64,000 bases of DNA from Novosphingobium sp. Chol11 (GTDB lineage: Bacteria; Pseudomonadota; Alphaproteobacteria; Sphingomonadales; Sphingomonadaceae), in the NCBI GenBank assembly GCA_945906105.1, contig CAMDQO010000001.1, forward strand, positions 1 through 64,000, in the 5' to 3' direction. The position numbers and the translations under genes were made by a program. The notes below the pieces were generated by a model. The model was not told the origin of the DNA and ran no database searches. It saw only the letters and a list, made by a program, of their open reading frames with translations. This document shows positions 7,614-15,781 of this stretch, in pieces. How positions within the stretch are numbered: position 1 is the first letter of the stretch; each line of letters begins with the position of its first letter.

Positions 7614-8684
7614 ATGAGCGCAGATTCGATGGTCGCAAAAGCTGATTCAACCATGGCCGTCTTAGAGGCGGGGCAGACTGTGCGTCCTTTGGCGCTCGTC
7701 CGCTGGCTATGGGCGGTGGCGGCGTTGATCATTGCCATCGTCGTCGTCGGCGGGATTACCCGGCTAACCGAATCGGGGCTTTCGATCACCGAATGGAAGC
7801 CGGTTTCCGGCGCACTGCCGCCGCTCTCTGAGGCGGACTGGCAAGCGCAGTTCGCGGCTTACCAGCAGATCCCGCAATATACCGAGGTCAATGGCCCGGC
7901 GGGAATGACCTTGGCGCAGTACAAGTTCATCTTCTTCTGGGAATGGGTCCACCGCCTGCTGGCGCGGTTGATCGGTCTGGCCTTTGCCTTGCCGCTCGCC
8001 TGGTTCTGGCTGAAACGCGCCATTCCGCAAGGATACAAGCCGCGATTGCTGGCACTGCTGGCGCTGGGCGGGCTGCAAGGCGTTGTCGGCTGGTGGATGG
8101 TTTCTTCTGGCCTCAGTCTGGACGTGAAAGTCAGCCATTTCCGCTTGGCGGCGCACCTGCTGCTCGCCCTGACCGCGCTGGCGGGTATTGTTTGGACCGC
8201 GCTTGATCTGCGGGCTTTGGCGCGCGGTGAGGCGCGGTCACGGCTGACTGGCTGGGGAATCATGGCGCTGGCAGCGCTCTTGCTTCAGCTGTTCCTCGGC
8301 GCGCTGGTGGCGGGGCTGCGGGCCGGCCATGTCGCCAATGACTGGCCGCTGATGATGGGCAGGTTTTTTCCCGCCGGGGTCGATTGGTCGAGGGGGCCGG
8401 GCCATGCCCTGCTAAATGACCCCTTCCTGCTGCACTTTCTGCACCGCTGGTGGGCCTGGGCTCTGGTGGTGATACTGATCGTGATGGCGCGTCGGTTGAG
8501 ACGTCAGGGAGCAAGGCCGGTTTCGATTGCCATACATAGCGCCTTTGGCACCCAGATTCTTCTGGGCGTGGCCACGGTGATGAGTGGCATCGCGATCTGG
8601 CTGGCGGTGCTGCACCAGCTGATCGGTGCCGTGCTTGTTGCCGTTACCGTCTGGGGTGCGCACGGATTGGGGCGACGGCCATGA
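7614..8684 (+). CDS. ctaA: Heme A synthase, COX15/CtaA type 2
   Basis: This membrane enzyme oxidises the C8 methyl of heme O to a formyl group to give heme A for aa3-type cytochrome oxidase. The 356-residue protein has about eight membrane helices. Signature segments are GGITRLTESGLSITEWKPV, the heme-ligand regions FFWEWVHRLLARLIG and HFRLAAHLLLA in the first half, and FLHRWWAW and LHQLIGA in the second half. No ctaB or oxidase subunit gene is adjacent. The length and lack of a CxxxC loop fit the alphaproteobacterial/mitochondrial subtype. Confidence 0.94.
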   Translation: MSADSMVAKADSTMAVLEAGQTVRPLALVRWLWAVAALIIAIVVVGGITRLTESGLSITEWKPVSGALPPLSEADWQAQFAAYQQIPQYTEVNGPAGMTLAQYKFIFFWEWVHRLLARLIGLAFALPLAWFWLKRAIPQGYKPRLLALLALGGLQGVVGWWMVSSGLSLDVKVSHFRLAAHLLLALTALAGIVWTALDLRALARGEARSRLTGWGIMALAALLLQLFLGALVAGLRAGHVANDWPLMMGRFFPAGVDWSRGPGHALLNDPFLLHFLHRWWAWALVVILIVMARRLRRQGARPVSIAIHSAFGTQILLGVATVMSGIAIWLAVLHQLIGAVLVAVTVWGAHGLGRRP

Positions 8685-8802
8685 CGGAAAAGCTTGTCAC
8701 CCGGCGTTCTGCGCACCATTCATGCCAAGGGTCCGCATATTATGGGCAGCAATGCCACAATGCAGCGACGGGAACCGCCGCATTGCTCGGAGCGTTATTG
8801 AT

Positions 8803-9546
8803 ATGATGCCTGTGTTCAGACTGCGACCTGCCCTCATGCTCGGTGGAGCGATGACTTTGCCGATGGCAGCGTTTGCTCCGCTGCAACAGGCTGAGGCGTC
8901 GCCACGTTCCAGCTTTGTCGCACCATCCCATCCGCAAGTGCTGACCCGTGAGTTGCGTCGCGCCCTGGCTGACGGAAAAGAAGTCATCAGCCGCCGCAGC
9001 TATGAAATCCGTTTTTTGCCAGAGGCTAATGGCTGGCGAGTCGATGGCCTGCTGGTCTCGAGCGAAGTTGATGCACCGCCCGAATTAGCCATGCTCGCCA
9101 AGCTTGAAAAGGCGCGCAAGGATGAAGGACTGTTTCCGCTGCATCTTGATAATTCCGGCATGATCATAGATCAGCATGGAGCAGCCGATCCTGGCACTTC
9201 AGGCGAGGCAAGGTCTTTGGTGGCCGGGGCCGTTGAACGGTTGTCGATTGCACAGGGTGACAAGGTGGTGGCCAAAGACATGGTCAGCCGTATTTCCACA
9301 CAAAGCCGTGCTGTCGGAGGAAATTGGCCCTCAGACCTGTTTCACCCGGTAGCCAAGCGGCGCTCCGATGTGCAAACCATGCCGCTGCCAGGCGGCAAGC
9401 TGGGCAAGACCACCGTCACGGTTATTGCCCATGGCACCGATAGCGGCCTGCTCGGACAGTTCGAGCGCCGGGTGGTCACCGAAATCGAAGGCTCAACGCG
9501 CACCAGTCAGGAAATTTGGCGGCTGCAACCCTCACTTGGTGAATGA
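8803..9546 (+). CDS. Exported hypothetical protein
   Basis: The product is about 247 residues (ATG at 8803 or 8806). It opens with a signal-peptide-like segment, MMPVFRLRPALMLGGAM, then a hydrophobic stretch ending near QQAEA. The mature part has no domain I recognise; it is rich in charged residues and beta-prone segments (SYEIRFLPEANGWRVDG, KTTVTVIAH). It is probably periplasmic. It lies between ctaA and rplM, but no functional link is evident. An open frame extends upstream to 8626 but overlaps ctaA and would bury the signal peptide, so the later start is chosen. Confidence 0.7.
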   Translation: MMPVFRLRPALMLGGAMTLPMAAFAPLQQAEASPRSSFVAPSHPQVLTRELRRALADGKEVISRRSYEIRFLPEANGWRVDGLLVSSEVDAPPELAMLAKLEKARKDEGLFPLHLDNSGMIIDQHGAADPGTSGEARSLVAGAVERLSIAQGDKVVAKDMVSRISTQSRAVGGNWPSDLFHPVAKRRSDVQTMPLPGGKLGKTTVTVIAHGTDSGLLGQFERRVVTEIEGSTRTSQEIWRLQPSLGE

Positions 9547-9584
9547 AGGTATTATTTTACCTCCTCGCAAAGCCGCCGAAAAGC

Positions 9585-9613
9585 TTGACTTTGCAGCCAT
9601 GCTCGCCCATTGG
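9585..9613 (+). promoter_or_regulatory. Possible promoter for rplM-rpsI
   Basis: TTGACT at 9585-9590 is a good -35 element. The hexamer 17 nt further (CATTGG, 9608-9613) is a poor -10. It lies about 60-90 nt before the rplM ATG, and the intervening leader is GC-rich and able to fold, as expected for an L13 leader. Weak evidence. Confidence 0.3.
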
Positions 9614-9674
9614 CCCGCCTTCCCTGTCGGTGGGCACCCCCTCCGGCGGTACAGGCTAAGGAATTTTCACAGCC

Positions 9675-10154
9675 ATGAAGGCGCTAAGCAAACAGACCCG
9701 GTCGATCAAACCGGCCGAGGTCGTAAAGAACTGGCATCTAATTGATGCCGATGGACTGGTGGTCGGTCGCCTTGCGGTGATCATCGCCAATCGTCTGCGC
9801 GGCAAGCACAAGCCGAGCTTCACCCCCCATGTCGATTGCGGCGATCATGTCGTTGTGATCAACGCGGACAAGGTGCGGCTGACGGGCAACAAGCTCAAGC
9901 AGAAGATCTATTACAAGCACACCGGTTATGCTGGTGGCATCAAGGAAGTTACCGCAGACAAGGTTCTTGCCGGTCGTTTTCCTGAGCGCGTGCTCGAAAA
10001 GGCTGTTGAACGCATGATCCCGCGCGGTCCGCTCGGCCGTGCGCAGATGCGCGCACTTCACCTCTACGCCGGTGCCGAACACCCGCATGCGGGCACCCAG
10101 CCCCAGCCGTTCGATGTTGCCATCCTCAACCGCAAGAACAAGGTGGGTGCGTGA
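9675..10154 (+). CDS. rplM: 50S ribosomal protein L13
   Basis: The 159-residue protein shows the full L13 pattern: [20 protein letters not shown], the [21 protein letters not shown] segment in two parts, [31 protein letters not shown] and [11 protein letters not shown]. It binds 23S rRNA early in large-subunit assembly. Its stop overlaps the rpsI start (TGATG), giving the universal rplM-rpsI pair with translational coupling. Confidence 0.98.
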   Translation: MKALSKQTRSIKPAEVVKNWHLIDADGLVVGRLAVIIANRLRGKHKPSFTPHVDCGDHVVVINADKVRLTGNKLKQKIYYKHTGYAGGIKEVTADKVLAGRFPERVLEKAVERMIPRGPLGRAQMRALHLYAGAEHPHAGTQPQPFDVAILNRKNKVGA

Positions 10155-10696
10155 TGCCGGAAACTACCAACCCTAATACCGTCACCGATCTCGCCGATCT
10201 TGGCAATCTCGCCGATGGTGCAGTCGCAACTCCTGTCGATGCCGCTCCTGTTGCTGTTCCGGTTCGCACCGGTCCTGCTGCGGTGCTGCGCGAAAAGGAA
10301 ATCGACGCACAGGGCCGCTCCTATGCCACTGGCCGCCGCAAGGATGCCGTGGCGCGCGTGTGGATCAAGCCCGGTTCGGGCAAGATCACCGTCAATGGCC
10401 GCGATCAGGCGGTTTACTTCGCCCGTCCGACGCTGCGCCTCGTGATCGACCAGCCGTTTCAGGTTGCCGAACGCGCTGGTCAGTATGATGTCGTCGCTAC
10501 CGTCAAAGGTGGTGGGCTTTCGGGTCAGGCTGGTGCTGTCAAGCACGGTATCGCTCAGGCCCTGAGCAAGTTCGAGCCAACGCTGCGCAGTGCGGTCAAG
10601 GCCGCCGGCTTCCTCACCCGCGATCCGCGCGTTGTCGAACGCAAGAAGTACGGCAAGGCCAAGGCCCGCAAGAGCTTCCAGTTCTCGAAGCGCTAA
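10154..10696 (+). CDS. rpsI: 30S ribosomal protein S9
   Basis: The conserved S9 domain begins near residue 56 ([19 protein letters not shown]) and ends in [11 protein letters not shown]. The C-terminal Lys-Arg tail contacts P-site tRNA. The first ~50 residues form an Ala/Pro/Val-rich extension absent from Escherichia coli S9 but common in alphaproteobacterial versions. ATG 10154 overlaps the rplM stop; a GTG one codon earlier is possible. A clean intrinsic terminator follows. Confidence 0.98.
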   Translation: MPETTNPNTVTDLADLGNLADGAVATPVDAAPVAVPVRTGPAAVLREKEIDAQGRSYATGRRKDAVARVWIKPGSGKITVNGRDQAVYFARPTLRLVIDQPFQVAERAGQYDVVATVKGGGLSGQAGAVKHGIAQALSKFEPTLRSAVKAAGFLTRDPRVVERKKYGKAKARKSFQFSKR

Positions 10697-10720
10697 GGCC
10701 TTCGGAACCCGAAACACAAA

Positions 10721-10748
10721 ACGCCCGGCAGCAATGTCGGGCGTTTTT
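10721..10748 (+). terminator. Intrinsic terminator after rpsI
   Basis: ACGCCCG at 10721-10727 pairs with CGGGCGT at 10738-10744 around a 10-nt loop and is followed by a run of T. It is well placed to end the rplM-rpsI transcript. Confidence 0.88.
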
Positions 10749-10776
10749 CGTTGGGGTGTTCAGAGCAAGTCTAAGG

Positions 10777-10964
10777 AATTGTGAATCACTTCGATCCTCC
10801 CCCTGTGGGGGAGGTGGCTGCCTGAAAGGCAGTCGGAGGGGTATCCACGCCAGCGTTGTCACCCCTCCGTCAGCCCCACGCCTGTGGCGTGGTTTATCCA
10901 GAGCGAAGACGATGGGGGCTGCCACCTCCCCTTCCAGGGGAGGATATCTGTGGCTCAAATTTTG
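10777..10964. repeat. MITE-like dispersed repeat, copy A
   Basis: This 188-bp non-coding segment has near-palindromic ends: GATCCTCCCC on the left, GGGGAGGAT on the right, with GGGGAGGTGGC-type motifs just inside both. Its right end, read in reverse complement, matches the left end of the segment at 59383-59538. The central CCACGCCAGCGTTGTCACCC also appears there in reverse complement. It is therefore a family of short mobile or formerly mobile elements present in opposite orientations. No coding capacity or target-site duplication could be confirmed. Confidence 0.75.
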
Positions 10965-10975
10965 CGCAGGCCGCT

Positions 10976-11725
10976 CTAGATTTTCATTTTCTTGAAAATA
11001 CCCTCGGGGATATGGCGAATGATCAGCATGATGTAGCGCCACATCCAGCGGACATAGATCACATTGCGCTGCTTGCTGACGGCCACGGCGATGGCATCGG
11101 CGACCTCAGCTGGTTGCGCGGTCAGCTTGGCCGGCAGGTCCATACCTGCCGTCATCCGCGTATCGACAAAGCCCGGCAGTACGGTGACGACATGGACTCC
11201 CTGTTTGGCCAGCCGGTTCCGCAAGCCCGAAAGAAAGGCGGTAAACCCGGCCTTGGCCGAACCATAAACGTAATTGGTCGCGCGCCCGCGCAGTCCCGCG
11301 ACCGAACTGATGCCGACCAGTGTTCCCGATCCGCGCGCGACAAAGTGATTCGCCAGAACCGCCAGGATGATGGCCGGCCCTTCAAAGTTGCTGCGAATAT
11401 CGGTGATGGCAGCGGCCATATCACGCTCATTGTCATCCTGCTTGCCCATGGTGCCCACTGCCGAAACGGCAATAATCGGCAGTTCAGGCAAGGCAGCGAC
11501 AAATGCTTCGTGGCCCGCGGTGGCCAAAACATCGAATTCATGGGCAGTTACGGCAATGCCATAGCGCAAGGCGATGTCAGCGCAGTCCGCTGCCAATGAT
11601 GAACAATTGCGCGCTGCGAGCTGGATAGCATAGCCTTGCCTGGCAAAGCGGTGTGCAACGGCAAGGCCGATATCGGATCGCGCGCCCAGCACCAGCACCG
11701 AACCCTTGGGTGCTTCAGTACTCAC
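10976..11725 (-). CDS. dprE2: DprE2-like short-chain dehydrogenase (lipid-linked pentose epimerisation)
   Basis: The 249-residue SDR protein begins GSVLVLGARSDIGLAVAHRF, an NAD(P)-binding Gly motif of the DprE2 kind. It carries the catalytic pair YGSAK with Ser upstream in GISSVAGLRGR. In mycobacteria DprE2 reduces the 2-keto intermediate made by DprE1, giving decaprenyl-phosphoryl-arabinose. GTG 11725 overlaps the dprE1 stop as GTGA. It is the last gene of a four-gene run with ubiA, gtrA and dprE1, which is the best support for this role over a generic SDR. The C-terminus is basic and hydrophobic, suggesting membrane association. Confidence 0.85.
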   Translation of the reverse strand: MSTEAPKGSVLVLGARSDIGLAVAHRFARQGYAIQLAARNCSSLAADCADIALRYGIAVTAHEFDVLATAGHEAFVAALPELPIIAVSAVGTMGKQDDNERDMAAAITDIRSNFEGPAIILAVLANHFVARGSGTLVGISSVAGLRGRATNYVYGSAKAGFTAFLSGLRNRLAKQGVHVVTVLPGFVDTRMTAGMDLPAKLTAQPAEVADAIAVAVSKQRNVIYVRWMWRYIMLIIRHIPEGIFKKMKI

Positions 11726-13044
11726 AGGCCGAGCCTGTCAGACTGCGCCGAACGAAAGTGCTGCTGCATGTCCTCATTTCCCCTGAATTTGCTGAAATTG
11801 TCGCTACGCGGCTCAGAGCGATGAAAAGTCTCCCGGCTCATCCGGCTGTCCTTGGCGAGATAGAACCGCCCGCCATGCGCCAGCACAATGGCATCAAGTT
11901 CCTCAAGCAAGGTTAAATTTCGCGGGCTCACCGGAAAATCGAGCGCCAGCGTATAGCCCGGCATGGGGAACGAAATGTTGCCGTTCTGCGCACCGAAACG
12001 CTTGAGCACCGCCAGAAACGACCCCCCGCCCTCGTCCGCTATGGCCGAGAGCAGCGCCGTGAGGCCAGACTTGGATGCTTCCAGCGGCAGCACACATTGG
12101 AACTGGGCAAACCCGCGCTTACCGTAAATCCGGTTCCACTGGAGCAGCGCATCGAGCGGATAGAAATAGCTGTCCCAATCGACCAGCACCTGCCCCGCCT
12201 TGCGCTTGCCGTTCCAGTAATACAGATCGTTGAATGCCTCGACGGTCAGGGAATTGAGCAGCATCCGGGGGAGATCGAAGGGCACACTGCGCTTGGCCCG
12301 ATTGCCCGTATCGAACGGGTTTGACTGACGGTGGCGGGGCAGTTCTGCGGCCAAGGCATGTTCGCCCAGCATCACCAACGAACGTCCCTGGCTGCGGCCA
12401 CGTGCGAGGCAATCGATCCAGGCCACCGAGTAGGTGGCATCCTGAGATGCTTCAAAGATTTCCATTGCCGCATCCAGATTGACGGCCGGAATCAGCGTCT
12501 GGCGGATCCAGCCGCTCTCCACCTGGCGCAAGCGGAAGGCTGCGCGCAAAATCACCCCGGTCAGCCCCATGCCGCCCAGCGTCCAGGCAAACAGATCAGC
12601 ATTTTCGGTGCGTGAGCAGCGCCGGACCTGTCCATCGGCACCGCAGATCTCGATCCAGTCAACGAATGAGCCGAAGCTGCCGTCCTTGTGGTGGTTCTTG
12701 CCGTGAACATCTGCCGCAATCGCGCCGCCGAGTGAGACAAATTTGGCCCCCGGCGTGACGCTGAGAAACCAGCCGCGCGGCAGGAAAGTGTCGATCACAT
12801 CGCCCAGCAGCGCGCCCGATTCGGCGGTCAGCTGGCCTGAACTGGCATCAAAGGCGATCATCCGGTTCATCCGCCGCATGTCGATGGTACAGAGCGCGTT
12901 GGCGGCGCTATCGCCATAAGCGCGGCCATTGCCCCGGGCGATGACATCGCCCTTTCCTATCAAAGCCAGAACATCGGCCTCGCAGCGCACCGCCTCGACC
13001 CGGCATTCGCTGACCGGGAAACGGCCCCAGCCCGATAGTTTCAC
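11722..13044 (-). CDS. dprE1: DprE1-like FAD-dependent lipid-linked ribose oxidase
   Basis: The 440-residue protein has a VAO-type FAD domain (ARGNGRAYGDSA at 37-48; VTPGAKFVSLGGAIAADVHG at 97-115). It ends in the DprE1-like segment FPMPGYTLALDFP and FYLAKDSR, with K398 equivalent to the catalytic Lys418 of Mycobacterium tuberculosis DprE1. The family reaction oxidises the 2'-OH of decaprenyl-phosphoryl-ribose. The position of mycobacterial Cys387, target of benzothiazinones, is Ala367 here. Both ends overlap neighbours by 4 nt (gtrA and dprE2). Lack of a mycobacterial arabinan wall makes the final product an open question. Confidence 0.87.
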   Translation of the reverse strand: MKLSGWGRFPVSECRVEAVRCEADVLALIGKGDVIARGNGRAYGDSAANALCTIDMRRMNRMIAFDASSGQLTAESGALLGDVIDTFLPRGWFLSVTPGAKFVSLGGAIAADVHGKNHHKDGSFGSFVDWIEICGADGQVRRCSRTENADLFAWTLGGMGLTGVILRAAFRLRQVESGWIRQTLIPAVNLDAAMEIFEASQDATYSVAWIDCLARGRSQGRSLVMLGEHALAAELPRHRQSNPFDTGNRAKRSVPFDLPRMLLNSLTVEAFNDLYYWNGKRKAGQVLVDWDSYFYPLDALLQWNRIYGKRGFAQFQCVLPLEASKSGLTALLSAIADEGGGSFLAVLKRFGAQNGNISFPMPGYTLALDFPVSPRNLTLLEELDAIVLAHGGRFYLAKDSRMSRETFHRSEPRSDNFSKFRGNEDMQQHFRSAQSDRLGL

Positions 13045-13469
13045 GCCGCACCGCCGGACGCCAGAGCAGAGCTGGTAAAAACATAGCGCCGATCAAGCTG
13101 ATATTTGACGACATAGCCCACGGCGAGCCCCAGCACTGCGCCTGTCTCACGCATCACATCGCTGCGCCATATCAGCCAGAATGCCGTCTCGCTGCCCCAG
13201 AAGATCATGGTCGTGACCAGCCCCATCACCGTATAAAGCGTGAACTTGCGCCCGTGGTCCTTCAGTCCTGTGCCAAGGTCGGCAAAGATCCAGCGCTTGT
13301 CGAGCACATATTTGATCACCAATCCGGTCAAGGTTCCGGCGGCAACTGCGGCGGCAAAAATGAAAGCGCCTCGGCCTTGTCCCAGCACCAGCCTCTGCAT
13401 TGCCAGATTTGCCAGCGTGGCGAGCACCGCGAAAGTGGAATAACGCAAAACCAGCTGGGTCAGCGTCAT
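13041..13469 (-). CDS. GtrA-family small membrane protein
   Basis: The 142-residue protein has four membrane helices with the GtrA pattern: LVLRYSTFAVLATLANLA at the start, VIKYVLDKRWIF in the middle and GYVVKYQLDRRYVF at the end. GtrA proteins are linked to moving polyprenyl-phosphate sugars across the inner membrane. The mycobacterial homologue Rv3789 lies next to dprE1 and has been proposed as a DPA flippase or as an anchor for biosynthetic enzymes. ATG 13469 gives ATGA overlap with the ubiA stop; a longer in-frame start at 13514 would overlap ubiA heavily. Confidence 0.88.
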   Translation of the reverse strand: MTLTQLVLRYSTFAVLATLANLAMQRLVLGQGRGAFIFAAAVAAGTLTGLVIKYVLDKRWIFADLGTGLKDHGRKFTLYTVMGLVTTMIFWGSETAFWLIWRSDVMRETGAVLGLAVGYVVKYQLDRRYVFTSSALASGGAA

Positions 13470-14368
13470 AACAAGGTGCCCGATAGGCCTAGGCTGAGCA
13501 CCAGCAAGCCGCAAAACTGGCTGGTGCGATCCTTGACCGCGAAAACCACCGGATCATCGTGCACCATGCCGCGATGCGCGATCATCGCCATGCGGCTGAT
13601 CCAGTAGGGCAGCACCGGGCAGATACCCCACAGCAGCACGGGATTGCGATACAGCGCCTCGACATTCGCGGAATTGAGATAGAGCGCAAAGACCATGACC
13701 GAGACATAGCCCGAAGATATCGCCATCTGCGATACCAGCGGCAGATCATCGACATGATAGCCGCGCCCCTGCGCCTTGACGACGCCCGATGCCACGCCGT
13801 CGACCAGTTCTGCCTGTCGCTTGATCGCGGCGAGCGACATGAAGAAGAACATCGAAAAAGCCAGCAGCCACACTGACAGGGGAATATTTGTCGCCACACC
13901 GCCGGCCAGAATGCGCGACGTATAGAGTGCCGCCAGCATGCAGATATCAGCGATCAGCTTGCGCTTGAGATAGAAGCTATAGGTCGTGGTCGCAGCGAAA
14001 TAGAGCGCCATCACCGAGATGAACTCGCGGCCAAGTGGCAAGGCCAAGGCCAGTGCGCCGATCAGCAGCACGGCGATCATCCATTTACCGTGCGAAACCG
14101 GGATGGCACCCGAAGCGAAAGGGCGCAGGCATTTGCGCGGGTGAGCGCGATCAGCTGCGACGTCGATCCAGTCATTGAGCACATAGACCGCCGAAGCCGT
14201 CAGGCTGAAGGACGCGAAGGCCTGGGCGACGAGCAGAATGGTGGGCAAGTCCAGACGGTGCGCCGCCAGCACCGGCAGGAAAACCAGCGCGTTCTTGAGC
14301 CACTGGTGAAGGCGCAGCGCCTTGGCATAGGCTTTGAGCGAGAGCCCGTTCCGAACAGCTTCCGTCAT
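13466..14368 (-). CDS. UbiA-type polyprenyl-phosphate phosphoribosyltransferase (DPPR synthase-like)
   Basis: The 300-residue protein has about nine membrane helices. The first Asp-rich motif is NDWIDVAADRAHPRKCLRPF, typical of DPPR synthases (Rv3806c) rather than quinone or heme UbiA enzymes, in which the residues after the motif differ. The N-terminal LRLHQWLKNALVFLPVLAAH is also typical of this subgroup. The expected reaction transfers phosphoribose from PRPP to polyprenyl phosphate, the entry step to lipid-linked arabinose. It is the first gene of the minus-strand operon and divergent to the GT-C-like gene across 165 bp. Confidence 0.87.
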   Translation of the reverse strand: MTEAVRNGLSLKAYAKALRLHQWLKNALVFLPVLAAHRLDLPTILLVAQAFASFSLTASAVYVLNDWIDVAADRAHPRKCLRPFASGAIPVSHGKWMIAVLLIGALALALPLGREFISVMALYFAATTTYSFYLKRKLIADICMLAALYTSRILAGGVATNIPLSVWLLAFSMFFFMSLAAIKRQAELVDGVASGVVKAQGRGYHVDDLPLVSQMAISSGYVSVMVFALYLNSANVEALYRNPVLLWGICPVLPYWISRMAMIAHRGMVHDDPVVFAVKDRTSQFCGLLVLSLGLSGTLL

Positions 14369-14444
14369 TCAGCACGCCCCCTTTCAACTCTGATCGGGCT
14401 AGGTAATAAGCGCGCTGCGGCTAAGCAACTTGAGCGCTGCTTCT

Positions 14445-14460
14445 ATCCCCGGTTGGGGAT
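14445..14460. other. Small perfect hairpin in the divergent ubiA/GT-C promoter region
   Basis: ATCCCC-GGTT-GGGGAT is a 6-bp perfect inverted repeat in the 165-bp gap between the divergent ubiA and GT-C-like genes. It could be an operator or the top of an RNA hairpin in the GT-C leader. No confident -35/-10 pair was seen on either strand. Confidence 0.3.
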
Positions 14461-14533
14461 GGTGCCTGATGGCACTCTTGCCGCCAAGCATCTACACTGG
14501 CACGTGCTTCCTGTCAGGAGTGATGGGGCCGCA

Positions 14534-15781
14534 ATGACAGATATCCAGGTGCGCCGTCTGCAACACCTTGCAGTCTTCACCGCCGCCGTGGCGGCGATCG
14601 TGATGCGTGGCACCACATTCCTGCAAGCCCCCCGTCTCTGGGCCGAAGAAGGGCCAATCTACTTCCAATATGCCATGACGCACCCCTGGTGGGACGCGCT
14701 GCTGAAACCGCATCTCGGTTATTATTCGCTGGTCAGCAATCTGGCCACGGTGATCGCGGCGAAAGCCGTTCCGCTGGCGCTGGCGGCGCACATCACGACA
14801 TACACCGGCTTGGCGATCCAGCTGGCGACGGTGATGCTGGTGTGGCGTGGGCCGCATCAGATAGTCAAAACGCCGGTTGAGCGGGCGGTGCTGGCCTTTG
14901 GCCTGCTTATCCTTGTCTCGACCGAAGTATGGCTCAATGCCTTGACGATGCAGTTCTGGCTGGCTGCGGGAACGCTGTATCTGCTCGGACAGGAACGGAT
15001 AACGCGGGCCGGATATGCCTATCTGGTGGTGGCGCTGCTGACCGGGGTGACTAGCCTGTTCCTCATGCCGTTCTTTTTTCTGCGCGCCTGGCGAGAGCGA
15101 TCCTCAGCGCTGAACAAGTCCAGCCCTCTTTACAAACTCTGCGCCTTCTCTCTGCTGGTTCTGGCCGGGCAAGTCTATGCGATGCTGGCCTGTGACGATT
15201 GCGTTCCGCACGCCCGGTTTGCCGCCGCCAATCTGAACAACCTGCCGGGGGCTGTGTTCGAGACAGCGGTTATGCCGATGTTCTCGCTGCCGCTGTTCCG
15301 CTATAATTTCACGCTATCAGCATGTCTCTTTGTTGCAACCATCGCGAGCGCTATCTGGTTGTGCCTGCGCAATCGCGCGCTGCTGATGGTGGCTGTGCCG
15401 ACGCTGTTCTATGGGGTGATGTGCATTGCCGCCTCGCTCGATATGATCGGGCCAGAGCGCTATTCACTGCCTCTGGAACTTGGCCTGCTGATCATGCTGA
15501 TTGCTCTGGGCCAGCAACTGAATGGCAAATGGCCATCAATACTGCCCGCTGTGCTGCTGCTGATCGCGCATCTGCCATCCTATTTCAGCATTGATGATCA
15601 CTATCAGCCAAGCTGGCCGAACTGGCAGGCGCAGGCCGCTGCTGTGTGCCAAAATGGGCAAGACCAAAATGGCCAACAACGCATCATCAACCATCCGGCC
15701 GGCCCCGATGATCACTGGTTCATCGACGTGCCCGATAGCTATTGCCCAAGCGGATCAACCGAGCGTGACAACGCGCACTGA
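14534..15781 (+). CDS. Polytopic GT-C-like glycosyltransferase, partner of the lipid-linked pentose operon
   Basis: The 415-residue protein has about ten membrane helices. The first external loop contains PRLWAEEGPIYFQYAM; acidic residues at this place are the catalytic signature of GT-C enzymes using polyprenyl-phosphate sugars. After a short C-terminal hydrophilic tail (PAGPDDHWFIDVPDSYCP) it ends without a PilT-like or binding domain. ATG 14534 follows AGGAGTG. Adjacency to the DprE1/DprE2/UbiA/GtrA set suggests transfer of a lipid-linked pentose, probably arabinofuranose, to an envelope acceptor. Acceptor and sugar are inference. It overlaps the convergent phosphoesterase gene by 27 nt. 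Confidence 0.75.
   Translation: MTDIQVRRLQHLAVFTAAVAAIVMRGTTFLQAPRLWAEEGPIYFQYAMTHPWWDALLKPHLGYYSLVSNLATVIAAKAVPLALAAHITTYTGLAIQLATVMLVWRGPHQIVKTPVERAVLAFGLLILVSTEVWLNALTMQFWLAAGTLYLLGQERITRAGYAYLVVALLTGVTSLFLMPFFFLRAWRERSSALNKSSPLYKLCAFSLLVLAGQVYAMLACDDCVPHARFAAANLNNLPGAVFETAVMPMFSLPLFRYNFTLSACLFVATIASAIWLCLRNRALLMVAVPTLFYGVMCIAASLDMIGPERYSLPLELGLLIMLIALGQQLNGKWPSILPAVLLLIAHLPSYFSIDDHYQPSWPNWQAQAAAVCQNGQDQNGQQRIINHPAGPDDHWFIDVPDSYCPSGSTERDNAH

Noticed and set aside
10777-10964. CRISPR array or tRNA cluster in the palindromic intergenic DNA
   Set aside because: There is no regular direct-repeat/spacer unit and no cloverleaf or CCA end; the signal is inverted repeats only.
14090-14533. N-terminal extension of the GT-C-like protein
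   Set aside because: It would be antisense to ubiA, contains Arg/Gln-rich non-membrane sequence, and the ATG at 14534 has a good ribosome binding site and begins the first membrane helix.
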